A stretch of 64,000 bases of DNA from Paraburkholderia phosphatilytica. GTDB lineage: Bacteria > Pseudomonadota > Gammaproteobacteria > Burkholderiales > Burkholderiaceae. Below are positions 19,300 to 28,135 of the stretch, one piece after another (within the stretch, counting starts at the first letter, position 1; every line of letters begins with the position of its first letter). The notes beneath the pieces were generated by a model. The model made no database searches and was not told the DNA's origin. It saw only the letters and a program-made list of their open reading frames with translations. Location: positions 1 to 64,000 of the forward strand of contig NZ_QQOA01000031.1 in assembly GCF_003443895.1 (NCBI RefSeq), read 5' to 3'. The translations under genes were made by a program, and so were the position numbers.

Positions 19300-20259
19300 A
19301 TGACCCTCACCGAACTGAAATACATCGTCGCGGTTGCACGCGAGCGACACTTCGGCCGCGCGGCCGAGGCGTGTTTCGTCAGCCAGCCGACGCTGTCGGT
19401 TGCGATCAAGAAACTCGAAGACGAACTGAACGTGCAGATCTTCGAGCGGGGCACGAGCGAAGTGAGCGTGACGCCGATCGGCGAGCAGATCGTGACCCAG
19501 GCGCAACGGGTGCTCGAACAGACGCTCGCGATCAAGGAAATCGCGAAGCAGGGCAAGGATCCGCTCGTCGGACCGCTGCGTCTTGGCGTGATCTACACGA
19601 TCGGGCCGTACCTGCTGCCCACGTTGGTCAAGCAGATGATCCAGCGCGTGCCGCAGATGCCGCTGATGCTGCAGGAAAACTACACGCTGAAGCTGATCGA
19701 GCTGCTGAAGCAGGGCGAGATCGACGTTGCGATCATGGCGCTGCCGTTCCCGGAGACCGGGCTGATGCTGCGTCCGTTGTACGACGAGCCGTTCGTCGTC
19801 GCGCTGCCGTCGGGGCACGCGTGGGAAAAGCGGCCGAAGATCGATCCGGGCGATCTGAAGCAGGAAACCATGCTGTTGCTCGGCAGCGGCCACTGCTTCC
19901 GCGATCACGTGCTGGGCGTCTGCCCGGAGCTGATGCGCTTTTCGCAGAACGCGGACGGCATCCAGAAGACCTTCGAAGGGTCGTCGCTGGAGACGATCCG
20001 GCACATGGTGGCGAGCGGCGTCGGCATTACGGTGCTGCCGCGCATGTCGGTGCAGGAAGTGAAGCCGCACGCGGGCGGCGTCGACTCGGGACTGCTCAGC
20101 TACGTGCCGTTCGACGAACCCGTGCCCGACCGGCGCGTGGTGCTTGCGTGGCGCAAGAGTTTCACGCGGATGCCCGCGATCGACGCGATCTGCGACGCGA
20201 TCGCCGCGTGCGCGCTGCCGGGCGTCAGGAAGCTCGATCTGCCGGCGGCCGTGAACTGA
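19300..20259 (+). CDS. oxyR: hydrogen-peroxide-sensing LysR-type regulator OxyR
   Basis: A 319-residue LTTR beginning MTLTELKYIVAVARERHFG with the HTH at about 18-45. The redox pair is intact and numbered as in E. coli: Cys199 and Cys208 in GSGHCFRDHVLGVCPEL, so disulfide-based peroxide sensing is expected. ATG 19300 is the family start; an in-frame GTG three codons earlier is less likely. It sits between recG and dps, a conserved Burkholderiaceae arrangement in which OxyR controls the peroxide defence. Confidence 0.96.
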   Translation: MTLTELKYIVAVARERHFGRAAEACFVSQPTLSVAIKKLEDELNVQIFERGTSEVSVTPIGEQIVTQAQRVLEQTLAIKEIAKQGKDPLVGPLRLGVIYTIGPYLLPTLVKQMIQRVPQMPLMLQENYTLKLIELLKQGEIDVAIMALPFPETGLMLRPLYDEPFVVALPSGHAWEKRPKIDPGDLKQETMLLLGSGHCFRDHVLGVCPELMRFSQNADGIQKTFEGSSLETIRHMVASGVGITVLPRMSVQEVKPHAGGVDSGLLSYVPFDEPVPDRRVVLAWRKSFTRMPAIDAICDAIAACALPGVRKLDLPAAVN

Positions 20260-20309
20260 AGGCTCGGCGGAAGGCCCGGCGCGGCGGCGCTGGGCGTTGA
20301 CCCCGCCCC

Positions 20310-20336
20310 ATCCGATAGTCCAACACGCTATCGGAT
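20310..20336. promoter_or_regulatory. LTTR-type dyad upstream of small ORFs
   Basis: Nine-bp perfect arms ATCCGATAG (20310-20318) and CTATCGGAT (20328-20336) are 9 nt apart. The core GATAG-N9-CTATC resembles but does not equal the OxyR half site (N7). Its centre is about 66 bp before the transcription start predicted from the next promoter, the usual place for LTTR recognition sites. Confidence 0.45.
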
Positions 20337-20353
20337 AAATAAAATCAATCAAA

Positions 20354-20382
20354 TTTAAATATTCAATAGTTGCGCGTATAGT
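20354..20382 (+). promoter_or_regulatory. promoter for the small ORFs before dps
   Basis: A -35 TTTAAA (20354-20359) and -10 TATAGT (20377-20382), 17 bp apart, sit in an AT-rich island that contrasts with the GC-rich surroundings. Confidence 0.5.
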
Positions 20383-20429
20383 GCCTCCATGGGTCGCGAG
20401 ATCCCGACCAGAACATTCCGGAGGACGCC

Positions 20430-20570
20430 ATGACGCAGCACACCACGCAGCCGCTTCAGCAGCACGCCTCCCAACCTCGCCAGGACACGCACGCATCGAC
20501 TCGCAGTGTGATCGCCAGCGCGCGAACCATCGCGTTCGCGCTGCTCGCCGACCGCGCGCTCGCGGCCTGA
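20430..20570 (+). CDS. hypothetical 46-residue protein
   Basis: I do not recognise this ORF. It encodes 46 residues: a Gln/His/Thr-rich N-terminal half and a C-terminal part ARTIAFALLADRALAA that could be a short amphipathic or weakly hydrophobic helix. Support comes from a consensus GGAGG (20420-20424) five bases before the ATG and a plausible promoter upstream. It may be a real small protein or a translated leader for the downstream ORF, 31 nt away. Confidence 0.45.
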   Translation: MTQHTTQPLQQHASQPRQDTHASTRSVIASARTIAFALLADRALAA

Positions 20571-20601
20571 TGTGTGTCCTGTGAATCGAAGGAGAACGAT
20601 C

Positions 20602-20763
20602 ATGATCCAGATGATGTTATCGGGTATCGGCAATGAGATGCGCGCGCAACCAATGGCGCTGCGCCACGTTGGGCTCGTGCGGAAAATGGTAGGTCTCGCG
20701 ATCGTCGGCAGCGGCTTCGCGGTGATCTTCGCGCACGGCCTGCATCACGTCGCAGGTTTCTAG
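20602..20763 (+). CDS. hypothetical 53-residue small membrane protein
   Basis: Unrecognised ORF with AAGGAG (20589-20594) seven bases before the ATG. The last half, VGLAIVGSGFAVIFAHGLHHVAGF, is one probable membrane helix containing three histidines, preceded by a basic segment (RHVGLVRKM) that favours an inside N terminus. It sits in tandem with the 46-residue ORF and 148 nt before dps. Function unknown; the position between oxyR and dps suggests expression with the peroxide response. Confidence 0.5.
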   Translation: MIQMMLSGIGNEMRAQPMALRHVGLVRKMVGLAIVGSGFAVIFAHGLHHVAGF

Positions 20764-20911
20764 ATTGACGCCGCGCAGCCGCGTTCGCGCGGATGCCGGC
20801 TGTTTTCAAGCTACACTGTCGGCCGATCGTATGTCGTGAATTGCCGCCGCGGATGCGGTCGCGATTCATGCCCCCGCCGAATGGTTCGCATCACTCTTCA
20901 AGGGAGTCATC

Positions 20912-21400
20912 ATGGCCAAGAAAGCCGCCGCTACGTCCATCAACATCGGTATCAGCGACAAGGACCGCAAGAAGATCGCGGACGGTCTGTCGCGCCTGCT
21001 CGCCGATACCTACACGCTCTATCTGAAGACCCACAACTTCCACTGGAACGTCACGGGTCCGATGTTCAACACGCTGCATCTGATGTTCGAGACGCAGTAC
21101 AACGAACTGGCGCTCGCCGTCGACGCGATCGCGGAACGCATCCGCGCGCTGGGCGTACATGCGCCGGGCAGCTACCGCGAGTTCGCGAAGCTGTCGTCGA
21201 TCCCGGAAGCCGACGGTGTGCCGGCCGCTGAAGACATGATCCGCCAGCTGGTGGAAGGTCAGGAAGCGGTGGTGCGTACCGCGCGCGAAATCTTCCCGGC
21301 CACGGAAGCCGCGAACGACGAACCGACCGCCGACCTGTTGACGCAGCGCATGCAGACGCACGAAAAAACCGCGTGGATGCTGCGTTCGATGCTCGCCTGA
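20912..21400 (+). CDS. dps: Dps-family DNA-binding ferritin
   Basis: A 162-residue mini-ferritin. The ferroxidase site at the dimer interface is visible in [14 protein letters not shown] (two His) and the [11 protein letters not shown] helix (Asp and Glu). It oxidises and stores iron with H2O2 and coats DNA through its Lys-rich N terminus (MAKKAAATS). AGGGAG (20901-20906) precedes the ATG. OxyR is encoded just upstream; no katG lies between them. Confidence 0.95.
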   Translation: MAKKAAATSINIGISDKDRKKIADGLSRLLADTYTLYLKTHNFHWNVTGPMFNTLHLMFETQYNELALAVDAIAERIRALGVHAPGSYREFAKLSSIPEADGVPAAEDMIRQLVEGQEAVVRTAREIFPATEAANDEPTADLLTQRMQTHEKTAWMLRSMLA

Positions 21401-21470
21401 GCGGACCGCTGCAGACAGCCGTAAAGCGCGCTGCCCTACAATAGCGGCATCGCTCTTCACCGGTTCGCCC

Positions 21471-22334
21471 ATGTTTGCCCGCTTCCCGCTCTATCTGCGC
21501 CTCGTCCGGATGGACAAGCCGATCGGCAGCCTGCTGCTGCTGTGGCCGACGCTGAACGCGTTGTGGATTGCCACCGGCGGCCATCCGTCGCTGTCGCTGC
21601 TCGCGATCTTCGTGGTCGGCACCGTGCTGATGCGCTCGGCGGGCTGCGCGATCAACGATTACGCCGACCGCGACTTCGACCTGCACGTGAAGCGCACCGC
21701 GAACCGTCCGTTGACGTCCGGCAAGATCAAGGCGTGGGAGGCCGTGGCGCTGGCGGTCGGGCTGTCGCTCGTCGCATTCCTGCTGATCCAGCCGCTCAAT
21801 GCGCTGACGAAGGAGCTGTCGGTGGTCGCGCTGTTCGTCGCCGGCTCGTATCCGTTCATGAAGCGCTTCTTCGCGATTCCGCAGGCGTATCTCGGCATCG
21901 CGTTCGGCTTCGGCATTCCAATGGCGTTCGCCGCGACGCAGAACCACGTGCCGATGCTCGCGTGGCTCATGCTGGTCGCAAACGTGTTCTGGGCCGTCGC
22001 GTACGACACCGAATACGCGATGGTCGATCGCGACGACGACATCAAGCTCGGCATCCGCACGTCGGCGCTGACGTTCGGCCGCTTCGACGTGCTCGCGGTG
22101 ATGCTGTGCTACGCGGCGACGTTCGCGATCTACGTCGGCATCGGCGTGTCGCTCGACTTCGGCGCCGTGTACTGGATCGGGCTGATCGTCGCGATCGGTT
22201 GCGCGGGCTATCACTACACGCTGATCCGCGGCCGCGAGCGGATGGCCTGCTTCGCCGCGTTCCGGCACAACAACTGGCTCGGCGGCGCGTTGTTTGCCGG
22301 CATCGCGGCGCACTATGCGCTGGCGGGGCTTTGA
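21471..22334 (+). CDS. ubiA: 4-hydroxybenzoate octaprenyltransferase
   Basis: A 287-residue membrane prenyltransferase of ubiquinone synthesis. Both Asp-rich metal sites are present: NDYADRDFD (about 62-70) and [13 protein letters not shown] (about 182-194). Eight or nine membrane helices follow. The start [27 protein letters not shown] is the family consensus. A TACAAT -10-like hexamer at 21437-21442 may be its own promoter. Confidence 0.96.
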   Translation: MFARFPLYLRLVRMDKPIGSLLLLWPTLNALWIATGGHPSLSLLAIFVVGTVLMRSAGCAINDYADRDFDLHVKRTANRPLTSGKIKAWEAVALAVGLSLVAFLLIQPLNALTKELSVVALFVAGSYPFMKRFFAIPQAYLGIAFGFGIPMAFAATQNHVPMLAWLMLVANVFWAVAYDTEYAMVDRDDDIKLGIRTSALTFGRFDVLAVMLCYAATFAIYVGIGVSLDFGAVYWIGLIVAIGCAGYHYTLIRGRERMACFAAFRHNNWLGGALFAGIAAHYALAGL

Positions 22335-22400
22335 GCCAGGCGAACGCCTGGCGGATCTCTGAGCCAGGCGAACGCACGCGCTGCGTTCGACATGACATGG

Positions 22401-22435
22401 AAAAGGCGTGACGGAAGAAACCGTCACGCCTTTTT
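22401..22435. terminator. bidirectional intrinsic terminator
   Basis: AAAAGGCGTGACGG (22401-22414) pairs with CCGTCACGCCTTTT (22421-22434) around a 6-nt loop, with T5 on plus and T4 on minus. It serves the convergent ubiA and proC genes. Confidence 0.88.
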
Positions 22436-22491
22436 CGTTCGAAGCGGCGCGACGCATCGCACTGCATCGCGCCGCACCGCAAAACCCCGCA

Positions 22492-23307
22492 TTACTGCCG
22501 GCCGAATTCCTCGCCCATTTCCTTCGCGCGCGCATCGGCCGCGAGCGCGCCGCGCACGATCGCATCCTTCACGCCCGACGCATCGAACGCCGCCAGCGCG
22601 GCCGCGGTCGTGCCGCCCTTCGACGTCACCCGCTCGCGCAGCACGGAAGCCGGCTCGCCCGATTGCGCGGCAAGCTGCGCGGCGCCGGTGAAGGTGGCGA
22701 CGGCGAGCGCGCGGCCTTGTTCCGCGTCCATGCCGAGCTGACGCGCGGCTTCTTCCAGCGCTTCGATGAAATAGAACACGTACGCCGGCCCGCTGCCGGA
22801 GATCGCGGTGACCGCGTCGATCTTCGCTTCGTCATCGAACCACACGCTTTCGCCGACCGCGCCGAGGATCTGCGACGCAAGCTCGCGCCCAGCCGCATCG
22901 ACGCCTTCGAGCGCGACGAGACCCGTCACGCCCATGCCGATCAGCGCGGGCGTGTTCGGCATCGTGCGGACGATGCGCGCATGGCCGCCAAGCCAGCGCG
23001 ACAGGTCGCTCGCGCGAATGCCGGCCGCGATCGAGATCACCAGCTGCTGTGCGTCGAGATGCGGCGCGAGCGTCTCGGCGACGGCCTTCGCGACCTGCGG
23101 CTTCACCGCGAGCACGATCGCGTCGTACGACTTCAGCGCGGCATCCGGCGCCGCGGCGCTGCCGATGCCAAATTGCGCGGCCGCGCGCGAACGCGTGTCG
23201 TCGTGCGGATCGACCGCATAGAGATTGGCGGCGGGCACACCGCGCTTGATCATGCCGCCGATGAGCGCGGCGGCCATGTTGCCGGCGCCGATGAATGCGA
23301 TTTTCAT
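22492..23307 (-). CDS. proC: pyrroline-5-carboxylate reductase
   Basis: A 271-residue NAD(P)H-dependent enzyme for the last step of proline synthesis. The Rossmann start MKIAFIGAGNMAAALIGGM, the MPNTPALIGMGVTGL segment and the C-terminal TAISGSGPAYVFYFIEAL plus TSKGGTTAAAL motifs are diagnostic. It follows the PLP homeostasis gene by 71 nt, a pairing common in proteobacteria. Confidence 0.97.
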   Translation of the reverse strand: MKIAFIGAGNMAAALIGGMIKRGVPAANLYAVDPHDDTRSRAAAQFGIGSAAAPDAALKSYDAIVLAVKPQVAKAVAETLAPHLDAQQLVISIAAGIRASDLSRWLGGHARIVRTMPNTPALIGMGVTGLVALEGVDAAGRELASQILGAVGESVWFDDEAKIDAVTAISGSGPAYVFYFIEALEEAARQLGMDAEQGRALAVATFTGAAQLAAQSGEPASVLRERVTSKGGTTAAALAAFDASGVKDAIVRGALAADARAKEMGEEFGRQ

Positions 23308-23378
23308 GAAGTATCCGAAGAGGTCAATGCAAAGGGTTCAGGGCGGGCAGGGCGCGGCGCTCAGTGTGCGCAGTGCGC

Positions 23379-24077
23379 TCAGTGTGAATAGTCGCGCGCG
23401 CCGAAGATCGCGGTGCCGACGCGCACGATCGTCGCGCCCTCGAGCACCGCGGCCTCGAGGTCGGCGGACATGCCCATCGACAGCGTGTCGAGCGCGAGCC
23501 CGTCCGCGCGCAGCTGCTCGTACAGCTCGCGCAGCTGCCGATGCGGTACGCGTTGCGCTTCGAGATCGCCGGCCGGTTCCGGAATCGACATCAAGCCGCG
23601 CAGCCGCAGCTTTGGCAGCGCGGCGATTTCGCGCGCAACACCGGCGGCTTCGTCGATCGTGACGCCGCTTTTCGATGCTTCGCCGCTGACGTTGACCTGC
23701 AGACAGACGTTGAGCGGCGCCAGTTCATCGGGGCGTTGTTCCGACAGACGCTGCGCGATCTTCAGCCGGTCGACCGAATGTACCCAGTCGAAATGCTGCG
23801 CGACGGGCCGCGTCTTGTTCGATTGCAGCGGGCCGATGAAATGCCATTCGATCGACGCGCGCAGATCGGCGAGCGCTTCGACCTTCGCGATCGATTCCTG
23901 CACGTAGTTTTCGCCGAACGCGCGCTGGCCGGCGGCGCTCGCGGCGCGCACGTCGTCGGCGGGAAAGGTCTTCGAGACCGCGAGCAGCGTGATGTCGCGC
24001 GGATCGCGTCCAGCGCGCTGCGCGGCGAGGGCGATGCGCTGATGCACCGCGTCGAGATGATGAGCGAGATCGGACAT
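23379..24077 (-). CDS. yggS: YggS/PLPBP pyridoxal phosphate homeostasis protein
   Basis: A 232-residue single-domain PLP barrel. The PLP lysine lies in LLAVSKTFPAD (about Lys36), with FGENYVQE, WHFIGPLQSNKTR and LSMGMSADLEAA as family motifs. It has no known enzymatic activity and buffers PLP and amino acid pools. It begins 18 nt after glcF and may be cotranscribed with the glycolate oxidase genes. Confidence 0.95.
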   Translation of the reverse strand: MSDLAHHLDAVHQRIALAAQRAGRDPRDITLLAVSKTFPADDVRAASAAGQRAFGENYVQESIAKVEALADLRASIEWHFIGPLQSNKTRPVAQHFDWVHSVDRLKIAQRLSEQRPDELAPLNVCLQVNVSGEASKSGVTIDEAAGVAREIAALPKLRLRGLMSIPEPAGDLEAQRVPHRQLRELYEQLRADGLALDTLSMGMSADLEAAVLEGATIVRVGTAIFGARDYSH

Positions 24078-24095
24078 GGAGAAGAAAACGGGTGG

Positions 24096-25322
24096 TCAGC
24101 CGTAGATCATATGCTCGACCAGCTCGATCCAGTGCGCAACCGGCGTTTGCGTGCCGCTTTGCAGATGCGAAATGCAGCCCACGTTGCCCGACACGATCAT
24201 CTGCGGTTCGACGGCCTGCAGCTTTTCGAGCTTCTGGTTGCGCAGCGTGTACGACAGCGCCGGCTGCGTGAGCGAATAAGTGCCCGCCGAGCCGCAGCAC
24301 AGGTGACTATCCGCCGGCAGCCGCACTTCGATGCCGAGCGCGCCGAGCAGCTGTTCGACCTTGCCGCGCAGCTGCTGGCCGTGCTGCAGCGTGCACGGCG
24401 GGTGATACGCGACCGTATGGATCGCGCGACGCTGCACGAGCGGCGTCAGCGTTTCCTGGAACTCCGGCAGGATCTCGCATACGTCGCGCGTGAGCTCGAC
24501 GATGCGGCGCGCTTTCTCCGCATAGGCGGGATCGTCGCGCAGCAGATGCGCGTATTCCTTCACCGTCGCGCCACAACCCGACGCGTTCATCACGATCGCT
24601 TCGACGCCTTGCTCGACGTATGGCCACCATGCGTCGATGTTCTGGCGGATATCGTCGAAGGCTTCGTCGTTGTAGCCGAGGTGCAGGCGGATCGCGCCGC
24701 AGCAGCCTGCTTCCGGCGCGATCAGCGTCTGCACGCCGAGCGCATCGAACACGCGCGCGGTCGCGATATTGACGTTCGGCATCATCGACGGCTGCACGCA
24801 GCCGGCCAGCATCAGCACCTTGCGCGAATGCGTGGCGGTCGGCCAGTCGAGCACGCGGTGACGCGCGGGCACCTTGTCGCGCAGCTTCTTCGGCAGCAGC
24901 GGCCGCACGTGCTGGCCGAGCCGCATCGCGGGCGTGAAGAGCGCGCTGTTCGGCACGAAGCTCGCGAGGATCCGCCGCAGCAGCCGCTGGCCGAACGGCC
25001 GCTCCACCTGCTCTTCGACGATCTTTCGCCCGATCTCGACGAGCCGCCCATACTGCACGCCGGACGGGCAGGTCGATTCGCAGTTGCGGCAGGTGAGGCA
25101 GCGATCGAGGTGGGTCTGCGTACTACGCGTCACCGGCGACCCTTCGACCATCTGCTTGATCAGGTAGATGCGGCCGCGCGGCCCGTCGAGCTCGTCGCCG
25201 AGCAGCTGGTAGGTCGGGCAGGTCGCAGTACAGAAGCCGCAATGCACACATTTGCGCAGGATTGCATCAGCCTCGTCGCCGTCGGGCGTATTGCGAATGA
25301 AGTCCGCGAGGTTGGTTTGCAT
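24096..25322 (-). CDS. glcF: glycolate oxidase iron-sulfur subunit
   Basis: A 408-residue protein with two 4Fe-4S motifs (CVHCGFCTATCP at about 25-36 and CLTCRNCESTCP at about 75-86) and two CCG domains (GCCGAIRLHLG, CCGSAGTYSL). With GlcD and GlcE it oxidises glycolate to glyoxylate at the membrane and passes electrons to quinone. The ATG at 25322 opens MQTNLADFIRNTPDGDEAD, the family start; upstream in-frame codons overlap glcE. Confidence 0.95.
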   Translation of the reverse strand: MQTNLADFIRNTPDGDEADAILRKCVHCGFCTATCPTYQLLGDELDGPRGRIYLIKQMVEGSPVTRSTQTHLDRCLTCRNCESTCPSGVQYGRLVEIGRKIVEEQVERPFGQRLLRRILASFVPNSALFTPAMRLGQHVRPLLPKKLRDKVPARHRVLDWPTATHSRKVLMLAGCVQPSMMPNVNIATARVFDALGVQTLIAPEAGCCGAIRLHLGYNDEAFDDIRQNIDAWWPYVEQGVEAIVMNASGCGATVKEYAHLLRDDPAYAEKARRIVELTRDVCEILPEFQETLTPLVQRRAIHTVAYHPPCTLQHGQQLRGKVEQLLGALGIEVRLPADSHLCCGSAGTYSLTQPALSYTLRNQKLEKLQAVEPQMIVSGNVGCISHLQSGTQTPVAHWIELVEHMIYG

Positions 25323-25330
25323 CGCGTTGC

Positions 25331-26419
25331 TCAGAAGTCGGAATAGAGCCGGCCGCGGTTGAAGATGCGGGCCGGGTCGAACGCGGCCTTCAGACCGCGA
25401 TGGATTTTCATCAGCGGCGCCGGCAGCGGCGTGAACACCCCACTGCTGCGATCGTAGCCGTGGCCGGTGCGGAAGATCGTCGCATGGCCGCCGGCCTGCT
25501 TCGCGCTGATGCGCACGGTCTGCGCGTCGGTGTCGGTGATCCACCAGCGTTGCGCGCCGCCCCATTCCATCAGCTGTGCGCCGGGCAGTTGCAACGGCTC
25601 GGTGATCGACGGCAGGGCGAGACGCCAGAGCGCCGCGTGCGGCGAGATCGCCGAGAAGAACGGATCGGTCTGCTCGCGCAGGCCAGCCCAGAAGCGCTCG
25701 GCCTCGACCGCATCGACGACTTCGCCGCCGAGCGCCGACTTCGCCGCTTTCACCGCGGCTTCCGCGCCGCCGAGCCGTACCGCGAGCGTGCCGTGACGCC
25801 ACGCGCTCGCCGTGATCGGCAGCGGGCGGCCGCCCCATTCGTTGAGCTTGCGCACGGCGTCGGTGCCGTTCATGTCGAACTTGAGCGTGGCCTCCGCCTT
25901 CGGACGGGGCAGTACCTTGACGGACAGTTCGAGGATCAGCGCGAGCGTACCGAGCGAGCCCGCCATCAGCCGGGACACGTCATAGCCGGCGACGTTCTTC
26001 ACCACCTGCCCGCCGAAATGCAGGATCTCGCCATGGCCGTTCATCACGACGGCGCCGAGCACGAAGTCGCGCGGCGAACCGGCGGCAGGCCGCCGCGGAC
26101 CCGCGATGCCGGCGGCGATGCAGCCGCCCAGCGTAGCCTGCGCGCCGAAGTGGGGCGGCTCGAACGGCAGCATCTGGTTGTGCTCCGCGAGCGTCGCCTC
26201 GATTTCGAGGAGCGGCGTGCCCGCGCGGGCGGTGATCACGAGCTCGGCCGGATCGTAGGCAACAATGCCGCGATGCGCGCGCGTATCGAGGATTTCGCCT
26301 TCGAGCGTCTGCCCGTACCAGTCTTTCGTGCCGCCGCCGCGGATGCGCAGCGGCCGGCCCTCGGCAGTGGCTGAACGGATTCGTTCTGACCAGACGGCGA
26401 CAATGTCTTCCTCTTCCAT
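25331..26419 (-). CDS. glcE: glycolate oxidase FAD-binding subunit
   Basis: A 362-residue FAD-binding protein related to GlcD but shorter. It has the PCMH-type FAD domain (RIRGGGTKDWYG, GTPLLEIEATLAEHNQMLPFEPPH, ATLGGCIAAGIAGPRRP) and ends ARIFNRGRLY. ATG 26419 begins MEEEDIVAVWSERIR. It sits 8 nt before glcF and 128 nt after glcD. Confidence 0.93.
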   Translation of the reverse strand: MEEEDIVAVWSERIRSATAEGRPLRIRGGGTKDWYGQTLEGEILDTRAHRGIVAYDPAELVITARAGTPLLEIEATLAEHNQMLPFEPPHFGAQATLGGCIAAGIAGPRRPAAGSPRDFVLGAVVMNGHGEILHFGGQVVKNVAGYDVSRLMAGSLGTLALILELSVKVLPRPKAEATLKFDMNGTDAVRKLNEWGGRPLPITASAWRHGTLAVRLGGAEAAVKAAKSALGGEVVDAVEAERFWAGLREQTDPFFSAISPHAALWRLALPSITEPLQLPGAQLMEWGGAQRWWITDTDAQTVRISAKQAGGHATIFRTGHGYDRSSGVFTPLPAPLMKIHRGLKAAFDPARIFNRGRLYSDF

Positions 26420-26547
26420 GATGTCCCGCTTGGTGTGTTTTATGTCGTCCCGTTCGATTGTACCGGCCAGCTTCAGACACGCAACCCGGCGCGGACCCCA
26501 ATGGACGAGCCTGGCCGGGGACCGTTGCGGCGTCCATCGAACGCAGG

Positions 26548-28047
26548 CTAGAAGCGTGGCAACTCCGGATGCGGCAAGAGACCGCCGCGCACGTGCATCT
26601 TGCCGTATTCGGCACAGCGCGCACGCGTCGGAATGCCCTTGTCGGGATTGAGCAGGCCGGGCGCATCGAACGCGCGCTTGACCGCGTGGAACGCATCGCG
26701 CTCCTCCGGCGAAAACTGCACGCACATCGAATTGATCTTCTCGATGCCGACGCCATGCTCGCCCGTCACGGTGCCGCCCAGTTCGACGCAGCTTTCCAGG
26801 ATGTCGGAGCCGAACGCTTCGGCGCGGTGCCATTCGTCGAGATCGTTGCCGTTGAAGAGGATCAGCGGATGCATGTTGCCGTCGCCCGCGTGGAACACAT
26901 TGATGCAGCGCAGACGATACTTCTGTTCCATCTGCTCGATGCGCGCGAGCAGCGGACCGATGCTGCGGCGGGGCACGGTGCCGTCCATGCAGTAGTAGTC
27001 GGGCGAGATGCGTCCCGCCGCCGGGAACGCATTCTTGCGGCCCGACCAGAACTTGAGGCGCTCGCTCTCCGAGCGCGAAATCTGGATGCGGGTGGCGCCA
27101 TGCTCGCGCAGCACGGCCGTCATGCGGACGATCTCCTCGGCCACTTCCTCAGGTGTGCCATCGGATTCGCAGAGCAGGATCGCGGCGGCGTCGAGGTCGT
27201 ACCCCGCGCCGACGAATTCTTCGACGGCGCGGGTGGCCGGCTTGTCCATCATTTCGAGCCCGGCGGGAATGATGCCCGCCGCGATGATGCCCGCCACCGC
27301 GTCGCCGCCTTTCACCACGTCGTCGAAGCTCGCCATGATCACCTGCGCCGTCTGCGGACGCGGGATCAGCTTCACCGTGACTTCGGTGACGATCGCGAAC
27401 ATGCCTTCGCTGCCGATCATTACGGACAACAGATCGAGTCCCGGCGCGTCCGGCGCGAGCGAGCCGAATTCCACGAGGTCGCCTTCCATCGTCACCGCGC
27501 GCACGCGCAGCACGTTATGCACCGTAAGACCATATTTCAGGCAGTGCACGCCGCCCGAGTTTTCCGAGACGTTGCCGCCGATCGTGCACGCGATCTGCGA
27601 CGAAGGGTCCGGCGCGTAGTAGAGCCCGTAGGGCGCCGCGGCTTCGGAGATCGCGAGATTGCGCACGCCGGGCTGCACGGTGGCCGTGCGCGCGTACGAG
27701 TCGACGTCGAGAATCTTGCGAAAGCGCGCGAGCGACAGCACGATGCCGTGGCGGATCGGCATCGCGCCGCCGGAGAGGCCGGTGCCCGCGCCGCGCGGCA
27801 CGATCGGCACGTCGAGGCGCTGGCAGATCTGCACGATGCGCTGCACCTGCGATTCCGTTTCGGGCAACGCGACGGCGAGCGGCAGCCGGCGGTAGGCGGC
27901 AAGGCCGTCGCATTCGTACGCAACCGTATCTTCGTCGCGGTACAGCAGACAGTGCGTAGGCAGCACGGCCATCAGCGCCTGCACGACTTCGCGCTGACGC
28001 TGCGCGAGCACTTCAGCCGAGATTTCGACTTCGGCGGATGCGTTCAT
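26548..28047 (-). CDS. glcD: glycolate oxidase catalytic subunit (FAD)
   Basis: A 499-residue FAD-linked oxidase. The FAD-binding half carries VPRGAGTGLSGGAMP, GGNVSENSGGVHCLKYG and IGSEGMFAIVTEVTVKLIP. The C-terminal half carries VFHAGDGNMHPLI and TGEHGVG, with metal-binding His residues. AGGAGGAG lies close upstream of ATG 28047. It heads glcDEF and is preceded by a second FAD oxidase gene on the same strand. Confidence 0.95.
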   Translation of the reverse strand: MNASAEVEISAEVLAQRQREVVQALMAVLPTHCLLYRDEDTVAYECDGLAAYRRLPLAVALPETESQVQRIVQICQRLDVPIVPRGAGTGLSGGAMPIRHGIVLSLARFRKILDVDSYARTATVQPGVRNLAISEAAAPYGLYYAPDPSSQIACTIGGNVSENSGGVHCLKYGLTVHNVLRVRAVTMEGDLVEFGSLAPDAPGLDLLSVMIGSEGMFAIVTEVTVKLIPRPQTAQVIMASFDDVVKGGDAVAGIIAAGIIPAGLEMMDKPATRAVEEFVGAGYDLDAAAILLCESDGTPEEVAEEIVRMTAVLREHGATRIQISRSESERLKFWSGRKNAFPAAGRISPDYYCMDGTVPRRSIGPLLARIEQMEQKYRLRCINVFHAGDGNMHPLILFNGNDLDEWHRAEAFGSDILESCVELGGTVTGEHGVGIEKINSMCVQFSPEERDAFHAVKRAFDAPGLLNPDKGIPTRARCAEYGKMHVRGGLLPHPELPRF

Positions 28048-28135
28048 CTCTCCTCCTGACGGCGCGCGTCGTTGTTTGCCTGCGTGGGTGGCGTGCCGTG
28101 TGCGATTGCGATGTGGGCCATCAGGCGCTGGCAGA

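Noticed and set aside
20310-20336. Exact OxyR site
   Set aside because: The dyad is GATAG-N9-CTATC, while the OxyR consensus half site is ATAG-N7-CTAT, and no second half site at the right phase was found. Kept only as an LTTR-type dyad.
22332-22375. Direct repeat TGAGCCAGGCGAACGC (two copies) after ubiA
   Set aside because: Two 16-bp copies 28 bp apart just before the terminator; too short and isolated to call an element, probably local slippage.
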